DNA of 64,000 nucleotides from Maribacter arenosus (GTDB lineage Bacteria > Bacteroidota > Bacteroidia > Flavobacteriales > Flavobacteriaceae). Shown here piece by piece: positions 25,714 to 33,648 of this stretch (within the stretch, counting starts at the first letter, position 1; every line of letters starts with the position of its first letter). The notes below the pieces were generated by a model. That model was not told the origin of the DNA and made no database searches. It worked only from the letters and a program-made list of their open reading frames with translations. The translations under genes and the position numbers were made by a program. The stretch covers positions 1 through 64,000 of the forward strand of contig NZ_JABTCG010000005.1 of NCBI RefSeq assembly GCF_014610845.1, given 5' to 3'.

Positions 25714-26025
25714 ATGTCAGTAAAAACGATAGCAGGTGTAGAAGTAAACGTTTCTGAGGAAGGATATCTTGAAGATATGTCGCAATGGAACGAAGAAATT
25801 GCAAAAGAAATTGCAGGCGAAATAGGAATAGAATTAACACCAAAACACTTTGAAGTGTTAAATTATTTGCGTGAAAAAACAGCCGCAAAAGAAGCTCTAA
25901 CAATTAGAAAAGTTGGGAAATCAGGTATTGTAGATATAAAGGAATTATATAAATTGTTTCCAAAAGGGCCATTAAAATTCTCGTCTAAAATAGCAGGAAT
26001 CCCTAAACCAACAAGTTGTATATAA
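25714..26025 (+). CDS. TusE/DsrC/DsvC-family sulfur carrier with a single C-terminal Cys
   Basis: 103 residues, standard length. The family core is seen in EEGYLEDMSQWNEEIAKEIA (about 14-33) and LTPKHFEVLNYLRE, and the flexible C-terminal arm as KIAGIPKPTSCI. The penultimate Cys102 (CysA) is present. The residue eleven positions earlier, where respiratory DsrC has CysB, is Ser91. It is therefore TusE-like: able to carry a persulfide but not to form the intramolecular disulfide or trisulfide used with DsrAB. Lying 32 bp after sqr and 27 bp before dsrE2, it probably accepts sulfane sulfur from SQR via DsrE2. A tRNA-thiolation role is the alternative, but no tusBCD or mnmA is nearby. Confidence 0.85.
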   Translation: MSVKTIAGVEVNVSEEGYLEDMSQWNEEIAKEIAGEIGIELTPKHFEVLNYLREKTAAKEALTIRKVGKSGIVDIKELYKLFPKGPLKFSSKIAGIPKPTSCI

Positions 26026-26052
26026 GTAGTCTTTATCCTTAAAATATTAAAA

Positions 26053-26583
26053 ATGGAAACAAAAGAAAAAGAAGTGAAAACAGCAAAAAAAGAGAAAAAA
26101 CCTCTTGAGAAAGTATGTATTATATGTGCCAAGGGAAGTTTAGAGGATGTTTATGCTACCTTAGTTATGGCGAACGGAGCTGTAATGGAAGGTATAGAGA
26201 CTAATGTATTCTTTACCTTTTTCGGATTGGAAGGTATCACTAAAAAAACAATGAACCACCTTCACACCGCAACAACAGGTAATCCTGCAATGAGGATGCC
26301 CGGAGGTTTGCCTTTTCCTACAATGCTTGGCGGATTACCAGGAGTGGAAACCGCAGTTTCAAGTATGATGAGAAAACAAATGGAAGCGTTGGATATGCCT
26401 CCTGTAGATGAGTTTTTGGAAATGATCACTGCTGGTGGTGGCACCATCTACGCCTGTAAATTGGCCGTTGATATGTTCAAATTAAAGAAAGAGGATTTAT
26501 CTGATGAAGTTGATAGTATAATTACTATTGGCGAGTTTTATGAATTGTGCGATGGTGACAGAACCCAAATCATTTTTACATAA
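26053..26583 (+). CDS. DsrE2-family sulfurtransferase-like protein
   Basis: 176 residues. A charged N-terminal stretch (EKEVKTAKKEKK) precedes a DsrE/F-like core (VCIICAKGSLEDVYATLVMA, about 21-40). The conserved active Cys135 lies in GGGTIYACKLAVDMF. A Met-Pro-Gly-rich insertion (about 78-100) with possible membrane character is typical of the DsrE2 subgroup. Other Cys are at 22, 25 and 156. DsrE2 proteins move sulfane sulfur between carriers in sulfur oxidisers. It is the last gene of the sqr operon and ends before a perfect palindromic terminator. Confidence 0.85.
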   Translation: METKEKEVKTAKKEKKPLEKVCIICAKGSLEDVYATLVMANGAVMEGIETNVFFTFFGLEGITKKTMNHLHTATTGNPAMRMPGGLPFPTMLGGLPGVETAVSSMMRKQMEALDMPPVDEFLEMITAGGGTIYACKLAVDMFKLKKEDLSDEVDSIITIGEFYELCDGDRTQIIFT

Positions 26584-26626
26584 AATACTTTAAATCAATT
26601 TTCATAAGCTAATACGACAAAAATTG

Positions 26627-26657
26627 AAAAAGGGGCCTAATTAGGCCCCTTTTTTTA
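26627..26657. terminator. Bidirectional terminator between sqr operon and hyp genes
   Basis: AGGGGCCTAA directly followed by TTAGGCCCCT (26631-26650) is a perfect 20-bp palindrome with an A-run before and a T-run after. It would stop the sqr operon (+) and the hydrogenase operon (-). Confidence 0.9.
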
Positions 26658-26666
26658 TTCAATTCA

Positions 26667-26927
26667 CTACTTGATATCCGGAGTATCCAGATCTTGCAGT
26701 TCATCCAACTGTTTTAAGATATCGAAGGTCTTCTTTGCTTCTTCCTCATCAACTACACTAATGGCGGCCCCAACGTGGACCATAACATAGTCATTGACTT
26801 TTGCCTCAGGTACCAGCGTTAAACTGACTTTTTTTATCACCCCATCAAAAGATACCCTGCCTTCGCGAAAGGTTTCATCCAGTTCAGCGGTAATTTCAAT
26901 GAGTTTTCCTGGGATCGATAGGCACAT
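26667..26927 (-). CDS. hypC: Hydrogenase assembly chaperone HypC
   Basis: 86 residues. Begins MCLSIPGKL, the HypC signature in which the N-terminal Cys2 binds the Fe(CN)2CO precursor and the HypD partner. OB-like core follows (VSFDGVIKKVSLTLVP, VHVGAAISVVDEEEA). It carries the iron centre to the large subunits HoxH and HupL. Last gene of the minus-strand hydrogenase operon, 30 bp after hypB. Confidence 0.95.
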   Translation of the reverse strand: MCLSIPGKLIEITAELDETFREGRVSFDGVIKKVSLTLVPEAKVNDYVMVHVGAAISVVDEEEAKKTFDILKQLDELQDLDTPDIK

Positions 26928-26957
26928 TTAAATCAAATTTTACTATTATTATACTAA

Positions 26958-27866
26958 TTAGTTATTTTCCCTTAGCCAAGTATACCAAGCTTCCATACCC
27001 TCACCTTTGGTTGCGGAGATTTCAAAAAACTGAAGCTTTGGGTTCACTTTGAGTGCATTCTTTTTTAGTTCCTCCAAATCGATATCCAAATAAGGCAATA
27101 AATCTATCTTATTGATAATACATATATCCGACGTGTGGAACATATCAGGATATTTTAGGGGTTTATCTACCCCTTCCGTTGTGCTGATGATCACGACACG
27201 TTTGCTTTCCCCCAGATTGAACATAGACGGACAAACCAAATTCCCTACGTTTTCGATCATCAATACCGAGTTGTCCTGAGGGGCCAACTTCTTAACCGCC
27301 TCATAAATCATATCACTTTCCAAATGACATCCTTTTCCCGTATTTATCTGCATCACAGGGATCTCAATTGCGGCAATTCGATTGGCATCATTCAACGTTT
27401 GCTGATCACCTTCGATCACATAAAATGGAATCTCATTTTTTAGATCTTGCAAAGTGCGCTCCAATAAAGCCGTCTTTCCAGAACCAGGTGAACTCACCAA
27501 GTTTAAAGCAAAAATATTTTTTGCCTCAAAATAGCCACGGTTTCTTGCGGCCATAACTTCATTGTGTTGTAAAATATCCTGTTCTACCTCAATAATTGTT
27601 TTATGATGGTGGTCATGGGGATGTTCATGACTATGTGTATGTGAATGATCATGCGGGTGATCATGGTCATGGGGATGTTCATGACTGTGTGTATGTGAAT
27701 GATCATGCGGGTGATCATGGTCATGGGCATGTTCATGACTGTGTGAATGACTATGACTATGACTATGGTTATGTCCATGGTCATGATGTTGGTGGGTATG
27801 AACTTCTTTTGGGTTCAAAATACGTACACCGTTTTCTTCGCTTCCGCAACCGCAGGTACCGCACAT
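26958..27866 (-). CDS. hypB: Hydrogenase nickel-insertion GTPase HypB with His-rich nickel store
   Basis: 302 residues from the Met at 27866, chosen because HypB proteins begin MCGTCGCG with a high-affinity Ni CXXCGC site; a Met eight codons upstream is possible. A His-rich tract of about 70 residues (about 25-95) follows, built from repeats of HDHPHDHSHTHSHEHP, which should bind and store nickel. GTPase motifs: P-loop SSPGSGKTALLE (near 126), Switch region ENVGNLVCPS, and NKIDLL. It works with HypA to load Ni into both hydrogenases. Its long His tract fits the high nickel demand of two enzymes. Confidence 0.95.
   Translation of the reverse strand: MCGTCGCGSEENGVRILNPKEVHTHQHHDHGHNHSHSHSHSHSHEHAHDHDHPHDHSHTHSHEHPHDHDHPHDHSHTHSHEHPHDHHHKTIIEVEQDILQHNEVMAARNRGYFEAKNIFALNLVSSPGSGKTALLERTLQDLKNEIPFYVIEGDQQTLNDANRIAAIEIPVMQINTGKGCHLESDMIYEAVKKLAPQDNSVLMIENVGNLVCPSMFNLGESKRVVIISTTEGVDKPLKYPDMFHTSDICIINKIDLLPYLDIDLEELKKNALKVNPKLQFFEISATKGEGMEAWYTWLRENN
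27611..27745 (-). repeat. 54-bp tandem repeats coding the HypB His tract
   Basis: 27611-27664 and 27665-27718 are 54-bp (18-codon) copies with one difference, and a partial third copy runs to about 27745. In frame with hypB and so a probable length polymorphism of the nickel-binding tract. Confidence 0.85.
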
Positions 27867-27965
27867 ATCAATCAATTTAATGTTATTCAAATATAGTCAA
27901 TAATAGTTTTTAATCCTTGGGATACAACTCATACTTACCCACCGGTAAGTTCGTAAATCCCGAAT

Positions 27966-28451
27966 TCAAGGCAATTTTGGTTGGGCATCATTCAATATTC
28001 GATCTAGAATACGATTGGTAAAATATGCCCTTGCCTTATTGAGGTTTTCCTGTGCATTTTTGCTCAAACCATTTTCTAATTCCCATTGATACCCTTGAAT
28101 TGCCAAAACGTATGCTTTTGGTTTGTGATGGTACAACTGTTCTGCCAAGTACAAAATAGTTTCTGGCACCAAGGCATGCGTACTGAAACTATGGGTGTTA
28201 GAACGTGCACATGTTTCCCATGTATACCCATTTTCAAGCTCATTCTTGGAGGCATCAACGAAAATAACCATGTCAAAATCCCCAATTAATTCGGCATCTT
28301 CAATTTGAAGTTGGTATCGGTATTCCAAGGAAACGTTCTTGAACTTTAGCTCATTTAAACCATCCAAAAATTCCCATCCTAAGCCATCGTCCTGCCTCCC
28401 ATAATTACCAATTCCGAAAATCAAACATTTATTTTCAGCGTTTTCGTTCAT
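27966..28451 (-). CDS. hoxW: Hydrogenase maturation protease for the NAD-linked enzyme (HoxW-type)
   Basis: 161 residues. Family motif CLIFGIGNYGRQDDGLGWEF (about 9-28), where the Asp in DDG and a later Asp (FVDASK, near 88) and His (STHALVPE, near 112) bind the large-subunit nickel. The protease removes the C-terminal extension of HoxH after Ni insertion. It overlaps the hoxH 3' end by 17 bp, which ties it to HoxH and not HupL. It differs clearly from the second protease gene at 37358. Confidence 0.88.
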   Translation of the reverse strand: MNENAENKCLIFGIGNYGRQDDGLGWEFLDGLNELKFKNVSLEYRYQLQIEDAELIGDFDMVIFVDASKNELENGYTWETCARSNTHSFSTHALVPETILYLAEQLYHHKPKAYVLAIQGYQWELENGLSKNAQENLNKARAYFTNRILDRILNDAQPKLP

Positions 28452-29883
28452 CGATTAAATTTCCACTATGATCAATTAATGTAACATGCAATGGCATCTG
28501 GCCCAATGCATGGGTAGCACAGCTCAGACAAGGGTCATAGGCCCTAATTGCAACCTCTACCTGGTTAAGCATATCTTCGGTTACTTCCGGTTTTCCGTTA
28601 ATCACATTATTGGCAACCCATTTTACAGCCTGATTCATCGGTTCATTGTTATGGGTGGTCGATACGATTAGATTACAACGTGTGATCCTATCCCTGTCAT
28701 CTACTTCATAATGATGGATCAATGTACCTCGCGGAGCTTCTATAATTCCAATTCCTTCATTACGCCTTTCACCTTTGCGTATAAGGTCGTTACTTAAAAT
28801 ATCTTCATCGTTCAATAGCTTTTTCATCATTTCCGCGCAATATAGCATCTCGATCAACCGAGCCCAATGGGAGTACATGGTTTTATTGTTAATTTTTCCA
28901 TTGGTAGCCAATTTGAAAATGATACGTTCTTCCTCGGCATAAGGCGTTTCTATTCCGTTGCAAATATTGATACGTGCCAAAGGCCCCACCCTATTCCATC
29001 CTTTGTCCCTTCCTAAATCCTTTAAATACGGAAATTTTAAATAAGACCATTTTTCTACACCTTCATTGAAGTATTGAATGTAATCGTCAGATGGAATATC
29101 GTTTAAGGTAACTTTTCCGTTGGCATCAACTGCCCTTAAATTTCCATCATATAGTTCTAAAAATCCATTTTCCTTATTCACCAATCCTAAATGGCCTGAT
29201 GGATATTCTGCAAATCCATCCAACCAATTCTTGTTGACTTCATGATACCCTTTTAAGAAATCTATAATCTCTTTAGACCAGTTTATCATGGCATCAATAG
29301 AAGGAATTTCCTTACTGTTCAGAAAATAATCACGATCTTTCAATGTGATTTTTTTATGTACCCCTCCTGGGACTGCTGAAATACCGTGTATTCGCTTCCC
29401 GGCGATGGTTTTTATAATTTCCTGACCAAATTTGCGCATTAATATTCCCTTTTTCGCGAGCTCTGGGTGCTCGATGGCAACTTCCGCCACATTACGTTTT
29501 GCAGGATCTGCATTTACCCCGAATAACAAATCAGGTGATGCCAAATAGAAAAAATGTAAAGCATGCGATTGGAAAACCTGTCCAAAATGTAATAGTTTTC
29601 TAATTTTTTGAGCAGGCACCGACAAGTCCTGAGGGTCCAAACCAACAATTTGATCGATCGCTTTTGCAGCAGCCAAATGATGGCTTACAGGACAAATACC
29701 GCACAAGCGTTGTACCATTACAGGAGCTTCCCAATACGGGTGGCCTTGAATGAAACGTTCGAAACCACGGAATTCGACGATATGAAAAAAGGAATCTTTT
29801 ACATTGTTTTTTTCGTCTAATTGAATGGTAACCTTACCATGCCCTTCAACTCTAGTAACAGGATCTATGATTAGTTTTTTCAT
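28435..29883 (-). CDS. hoxH: NAD-linked [NiFe] hydrogenase large subunit HoxH
   Basis: 482 residues. N-terminal IIDPVTRVEGHGKV. Ni-binding L1 motif RLCGICPVSHH (near 60) and L2 motif DPCLSCATHALGQ (near 450), giving the four Cys ligands of the Ni-Fe site. The C-terminal extension after the His of L2 (24 residues) would be cut by the neighbouring protease. Motif details (LCGICPVSHHLA, THALGQMPL) fit group 3, cytosolic bidirectional NAD(P)-linked enzymes, most like group 3d. It splits or forms H2 with electrons routed through HoxY, HoxU and HoxF to NAD+. The gene starts 2 bp after the hoxUY stop. Confidence 0.93.
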   Translation of the reverse strand: MKKLIIDPVTRVEGHGKVTIQLDEKNNVKDSFFHIVEFRGFERFIQGHPYWEAPVMVQRLCGICPVSHHLAAAKAIDQIVGLDPQDLSVPAQKIRKLLHFGQVFQSHALHFFYLASPDLLFGVNADPAKRNVAEVAIEHPELAKKGILMRKFGQEIIKTIAGKRIHGISAVPGGVHKKITLKDRDYFLNSKEIPSIDAMINWSKEIIDFLKGYHEVNKNWLDGFAEYPSGHLGLVNKENGFLELYDGNLRAVDANGKVTLNDIPSDDYIQYFNEGVEKWSYLKFPYLKDLGRDKGWNRVGPLARINICNGIETPYAEEERIIFKLATNGKINNKTMYSHWARLIEMLYCAEMMKKLLNDEDILSNDLIRKGERRNEGIGIIEAPRGTLIHHYEVDDRDRITRCNLIVSTTHNNEPMNQAVKWVANNVINGKPEVTEDMLNQVEVAIRAYDPCLSCATHALGQMPLHVTLIDHSGNLIDERKR

Positions 29884-29885
29884 CT

Positions 29886-31154
29886 TTAATCGTATTTAAA
29901 TTCTTCGTGGGTAATGGAGTATTCCTCATTTAACAGGATGTTCTTGACAACTTTCCAGATATGACTGGCATTCGGTGGACATCCAGGGATATAGTAATCT
30001 ATTTTTACGATTTCATTACAGGGATATACATTGTTCAACAGTTTAGGAATGTCCTCATGGTTCGGAATTACATTGGCACCTATTTCGCCTGTAAGACCAT
30101 GGATATAGGCCTCTTCCAAGCACTCTTTTAATGGGACGAAATTCCTCATGGCCGGGATACCCCCCATAATGGCGCATTCACCAAAACCAATGAGGATATC
30201 GCATTTTTTCCTAAACTCTTTGAGCACTTCGATGTTCTCCGAATTTGCACAACCCCCTTCGATTAAACCTATATCGCAACGCTTACTGAACTTTTTAATG
30301 TCTGTTAGAGGCGATTTGTTGAACTCAACTATTTCAAGCACATCGAGTATTTCAGTATCGATATCCAATAACGACATATGACATCCGAAACATCCGGCAA
30401 GGGACGTAGTGGCGACTATAAATTTGTTTTCATCACTTCTTTTTTTAGTGCCCTCTCGTTTTGGAGCTTCTTTATCTTTTCCGACGATATCATATTTTCT
30501 GTCACCAAAAGGTTGCTCATAGATCATACCCTTAACCAAAATTGCACCTACAGGACATAAGTTCATGGCATGCAGTGCTTCCGCATCGGTTAATTTGGCT
30601 TCTTCGTCATAATCGATATGGACCCTTGTTTTGACACCTCTGTTTACAAATGAAAACACATCCATTCCTTCTTTTGTCTTGACTTCCTCAACACAACGTT
30701 TACACAGGATACATCTATTGGATTCCATAATCATGCGATCGGAATTAAAATCGACCACCTTATTACTGTAAACATGGGGGAAACGGGAAACGGTTATTCC
30801 CATATCATAGGCTAAATTCTGCATATCGCAGTTACCGCTCTTTTCACAGGATGGACAAAAGTGGTTGCCTTCCGCAAACAACATTTCGATTATTGCTTTT
30901 CTCGTATCTTGAAGCTCAGGAGTATTGATTTCGACCTCCATTCCTTCATATACTTTCGTTGTGCAGCTTGTTGTTGTTTTATTGTTAACCACTACCGTAC
31001 AAATTCGACAAGTACCCAAAGGAGGATTCACTTCATGGAAATGACACAATGTTGGAATGTATATTCCATTTTCTTTGGCAGCGTCTACCAAATTTTTTCC
31101 TTCATGTACTTGATATTTTCTGCCGTCTATTGTTATGTTTACCAGCTTATTCAT
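29886..31154 (-). CDS. HoxU-HoxY fusion: diaphorase Fe-S subunit joined to hydrogenase small subunit
   Basis: 422 residues in one uninterrupted frame. Residues 1-215 are HoxU/NuoG-like: [2Fe-2S] Cys37, 49, 52, 64; His98, Cys100, 103, 109 for a His-ligated cluster; Cys148, 151, 154, 200 for a [4Fe-4S]. A charged linker (about 216-243, KDKEAPKREGTKKRSDEN) joins residues 245-422, a HoxY-like small subunit with proximal-cluster Cys255 and 258 (GCFGCHMSLLD), Cys327 and Cys392 (PGCPPNA). In characterised group 3d enzymes HoxU and HoxY are separate proteins. Fusion hard-wires the diaphorase to the hydrogenase. It overlaps hoxEF by 8 bp and precedes hoxH by 2 bp. Function NAD+-coupled H2 cycling is confident; that the fusion is not post-translationally split is assumed. 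Confidence 0.9.
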   Translation of the reverse strand: MNKLVNITIDGRKYQVHEGKNLVDAAKENGIYIPTLCHFHEVNPPLGTCRICTVVVNNKTTTSCTTKVYEGMEVEINTPELQDTRKAIIEMLFAEGNHFCPSCEKSGNCDMQNLAYDMGITVSRFPHVYSNKVVDFNSDRMIMESNRCILCKRCVEEVKTKEGMDVFSFVNRGVKTRVHIDYDEEAKLTDAEALHAMNLCPVGAILVKGMIYEQPFGDRKYDIVGKDKEAPKREGTKKRSDENKFIVATTSLAGCFGCHMSLLDIDTEILDVLEIVEFNKSPLTDIKKFSKRCDIGLIEGGCANSENIEVLKEFRKKCDILIGFGECAIMGGIPAMRNFVPLKECLEEAYIHGLTGEIGANVIPNHEDIPKLLNNVYPCNEIVKIDYYIPGCPPNASHIWKVVKNILLNEEYSITHEEFKYD

Positions 31155-32973
31155 AAGAGCTCTCTATTTCATGGATGATGTTATCATAATCTTCAACAGC
31201 TTTTTCCAATTTAAAAGCTTGGTTAAAATCACTTTCGGCAAGAAGACATTTTTGGAATTCCCCCGGAAATTTTAGCATAGCGGTAAGCAAACAGTTGGTC
31301 GATGTTTTTCCAAGACCACATCTGCTAGATTGCTTTATTATTGTACTCCATTCCTTGATCTCATCAAGGTCGCTCTTGTCCGCATGACATAGCATTATCT
31401 TATTGATTTTCTTGTTCAATAGGAAGTTGCCCGTTCTGCAAGGTACACAGATGCCACAGGATTCAGCGACAAAAAATTTAGTGATATTCTTGAGTATTGA
31501 AAGAAGATCCCTAGTTGAGTTGAATACCATGAAAGAACCACCACTTCTTAATCCGACTCCACTCATTTTTCGGGAATATTCGATGGGATCGTTGAATGAA
31601 AATTGAATATGTTCGGCCAACAAATTCTCCCCGGATATTTCCCTGTCAAAATCTACCGATGATAAGAATTCCCCAGCGAAACCGTTAAATAAAATATAGT
31701 GGGGATCTTTGGCTTCTATCAAATCCAGAAAATCTTTCAGCTTCATTCCCCATTCTATTTCATAAACGCCTGGTTTTTTACAATCGCCGGAAACACTTAA
31801 CAACTTAGTGCCCGGTGTGGCATTCGTACCTATTTTCAAGTATTTTTCCAATCCCATTTCAAGAATCCTGGGTACGGCGCAAAGCGTTTCCACATTATTT
31901 ACCACGGTGGGCTTGCCTAGAAATCCTTTTTCGACAGGGAAAAACTCCTTTGTAGTGGGTTCACCCCGTTTACCTTCCATAGAAGCTATTAGTGCTGTTT
32001 CTTCCCCGCAAATGTAGGCGCCGGCTCCCATGTGTACATTCACCTTAAAATCGAAACCTTCAATGCCAAGGATATTTTTGCCTAAAAGTCCATTTTTATT
32101 AAAATCATTGATGGTTTCCTCAAGCTTTTCCTTTAAATAAAAATATTCTGCCCTTAGGTAAATAGTGCCTTCTGTTGCGCCAACCGCATAACCGGCCATT
32201 GCCATACCTTCAAGCAATAATCCAGGATGATTATTCATCAATACACGATCTTTGAAAGTTCCTGGTTCGCCTTCATCGGCATTACAAATGATATATTTTT
32301 GATCGGCTATGTTGTCTTTACAGAATTGCCATTTAATTCCTGTCGGAAAGAAGGCCCCTCCCCTTCCCGAGAGTTTGGAATTTTTAACCAATTCAATTAC
32401 ATCATCAGGTCTATAATCTTTAAGTTTTTTTAGCGCTTTGCCAGGTTTATAGGTCTTAAAGAAGACCGTTTTATCATCTTCTTCTGGCCTGTACTGGATG
32501 TTATCCTTTGGGATATCGCATAGCGATTCCAAGGGATGTCCGTCCCTCAATTTTGAAATGATGGTTTTAGCCTTTGCTGGGGTTAGATTCGTAAAAGGAT
32601 AAAAATTAATCAACGCCGATGATTCCTGATCGCTTAGTCCAATACAGGATGTTTTGAAAAATCCAAATAATTTATCTGGTGTGACATTGCCGATTTTTAT
32701 ACCTATTTCTTCTTCAAAAGCTTCCTTTACGGCTTGGTAATGGTGTAGTTTGGAAATAGTGGAACAATTCAAGTAGATAGTATACTTGCCGGCATTTTTA
32801 CGATGGAAAAAATGATAGAAGGAAATGACCCCTTCAAGTTCCATCCTTGAGATGTTGAATTCTTTCGCAATTTTGGTTTTATCATCGTGACTGATGTACC
32901 TTCTTTTTTTCTGAATATCCCAAAGGACATCCATTAGGGAAGTTCTTTGCAATGCCTGTTCTAAATTAGCCAT
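31147..32973 (-). CDS. hoxF: HoxE/HoxF-type NADH-dehydrogenase subunit of the NAD-linked hydrogenase
   Basis: 608 residues. Residues 1-130 are a NuoE/HoxE-like domain and 150-600 a NuoF-like module. The NuoF part has the NAD/FMN site (SGRGGAFFPTG near 203, CNADEGEPGTFKDR near 231, GAGAYICGEETALIAS near 300) and N3-cluster Cys (ESCGICVPCRTG near 510 and SSRCGLGK near 555). In the NuoE-like domain only Cys70 and Cys110 remain; the positions expected for the other two ligands are Lys75 and Ser114 (SCIGLSDQ). The [2Fe-2S] is therefore probably lost. It is the first gene of hoxEF-hoxUY-hoxH-hoxW-hypB-hypC. A class II box with a perfect -7 element drives it. Confidence 0.92.
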   Translation of the reverse strand: MANLEQALQRTSLMDVLWDIQKKRRYISHDDKTKIAKEFNISRMELEGVISFYHFFHRKNAGKYTIYLNCSTISKLHHYQAVKEAFEEEIGIKIGNVTPDKLFGFFKTSCIGLSDQESSALINFYPFTNLTPAKAKTIISKLRDGHPLESLCDIPKDNIQYRPEEDDKTVFFKTYKPGKALKKLKDYRPDDVIELVKNSKLSGRGGAFFPTGIKWQFCKDNIADQKYIICNADEGEPGTFKDRVLMNNHPGLLLEGMAMAGYAVGATEGTIYLRAEYFYLKEKLEETINDFNKNGLLGKNILGIEGFDFKVNVHMGAGAYICGEETALIASMEGKRGEPTTKEFFPVEKGFLGKPTVVNNVETLCAVPRILEMGLEKYLKIGTNATPGTKLLSVSGDCKKPGVYEIEWGMKLKDFLDLIEAKDPHYILFNGFAGEFLSSVDFDREISGENLLAEHIQFSFNDPIEYSRKMSGVGLRSGGSFMVFNSTRDLLSILKNITKFFVAESCGICVPCRTGNFLLNKKINKIMLCHADKSDLDEIKEWSTIIKQSSRCGLGKTSTNCLLTAMLKFPGEFQKCLLAESDFNQAFKLEKAVEDYDNIIHEIESSYE

Positions 32974-33000
32974 AATTTAAATTTATGATGTGCATAATAA

Positions 33001-33044
33001 CAAAGCTAATACCGAACCGGTAATCTATATATGACGAATGTCAT
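33001..33044 (-). promoter_or_regulatory. Class II box and perfect -7 element of the hox operon
   Basis: ATGAC-GAAT-GTCAT at 33031-33044. The minus-strand TAGCTTTG at 33001-33008 fits TAnnTTTG exactly, and its last base is 36.5 bp from the box centre. Inferred start near 32996 leaves about 23 nt of leader before the hoxF ATG. Confidence 0.8.
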
Positions 33045-33133
33045 TGTATGAAGATTTATGGACTGTTTTAATGAATTTTAAACAATAAAATGGGCTCAAA
33101 GTGAGGTTGAAGAATAAGATATTCCATGAAATA

Positions 33134-33475
33134 TCAAGATACTTCCAAGGCTTTTACTTTCAGTTCCTTTCCCTGAAGAATTCCCTTTAAAAAACTGTTG
33201 CACTTGGGGCAAGAATCATAGAAGTGCTCCATATCAAAAACAGTATTGCAATCCGCGCATTTTCCTTTGGCCTTAATGACCGTTATTTTCTTGATCGCAT
33301 TTTCCAGTACGGTCCCCTTAACGGCTGACGGCCAAACGAAATCCAAAGAATCAAATTCAATTCCCGCCAAAGTACCAATTTCAAGTTCGATCAAATCCAC
33401 TGCTGTGGCATTGGCTTTTGCCGTTTCATCCTCAGCGATTTTCACAATACCCAAAGCCACCGATAATTCGTGCAT
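33134..33475 (-). CDS. hypA: Hydrogenase nickel chaperone HypA
   Basis: 113 residues. Starts MHELS, where His2 is the nickel ligand, and has the zinc site CADC (about 74-77) and CPKC (about 91-94). It delivers Ni to the large subunits with HypB. It sits alone on the minus strand between the divergent hox and hup operons and shares a box with hupS (33547-33560). Confidence 0.95.
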   Translation of the reverse strand: MHELSVALGIVKIAEDETAKANATAVDLIELEIGTLAGIEFDSLDFVWPSAVKGTVLENAIKKITVIKAKGKCADCNTVFDMEHFYDSCPKCNSFLKGILQGKELKVKALEVS

Positions 33476-33515
33476 ATCATTAATTTAAGTGCCTGACACA
33501 TAGAAGGAAGCCTTT

Positions 33516-33590
33516 CAATATTAAATATATTTAATTCTTGAAAACATGACGAAAATCATGTTTTACCTTCTTTGGTTTCCTTAAATTCAA
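33516..33590. promoter_or_regulatory. Shared divergent control region of hypA and hupSLC
   Basis: One class II box ATGAC-GAAA-ATCAT (33547-33560) lies between hypA (-) and hupS (+). On the plus strand TAAATTCA (33583-33590) ends 36.5 bp from the box centre; on the minus strand TAATATTG (33516-33523) ends 37.5 bp away. A single dimer could therefore activate both directions. Both -7 elements are imperfect. Confidence 0.6.
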
Positions 33591-33648
33591 AGGCAATATC
33601 CGAAAATTATGGATATCTACAAGATCCTTTTTAATCTAACATTCAATC

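Noticed and set aside
25714-26025. Respiratory DsrC tied to dissimilatory sulfite reductase
   Set aside because: The CysB position is Ser91 and no dsrAB is seen; TusE-like is the better call.
27611-27780. Possible CRISPR-like tandem repeats
   Set aside because: The repeats are directly adjacent, 54 bp long, without spacers, and in frame with the HypB His-rich segment.
27596-27880. 94-codon His/Asp/Val-rich frame opposite hypB
   Set aside because: It is the complement of the His repeat and has no independent features.
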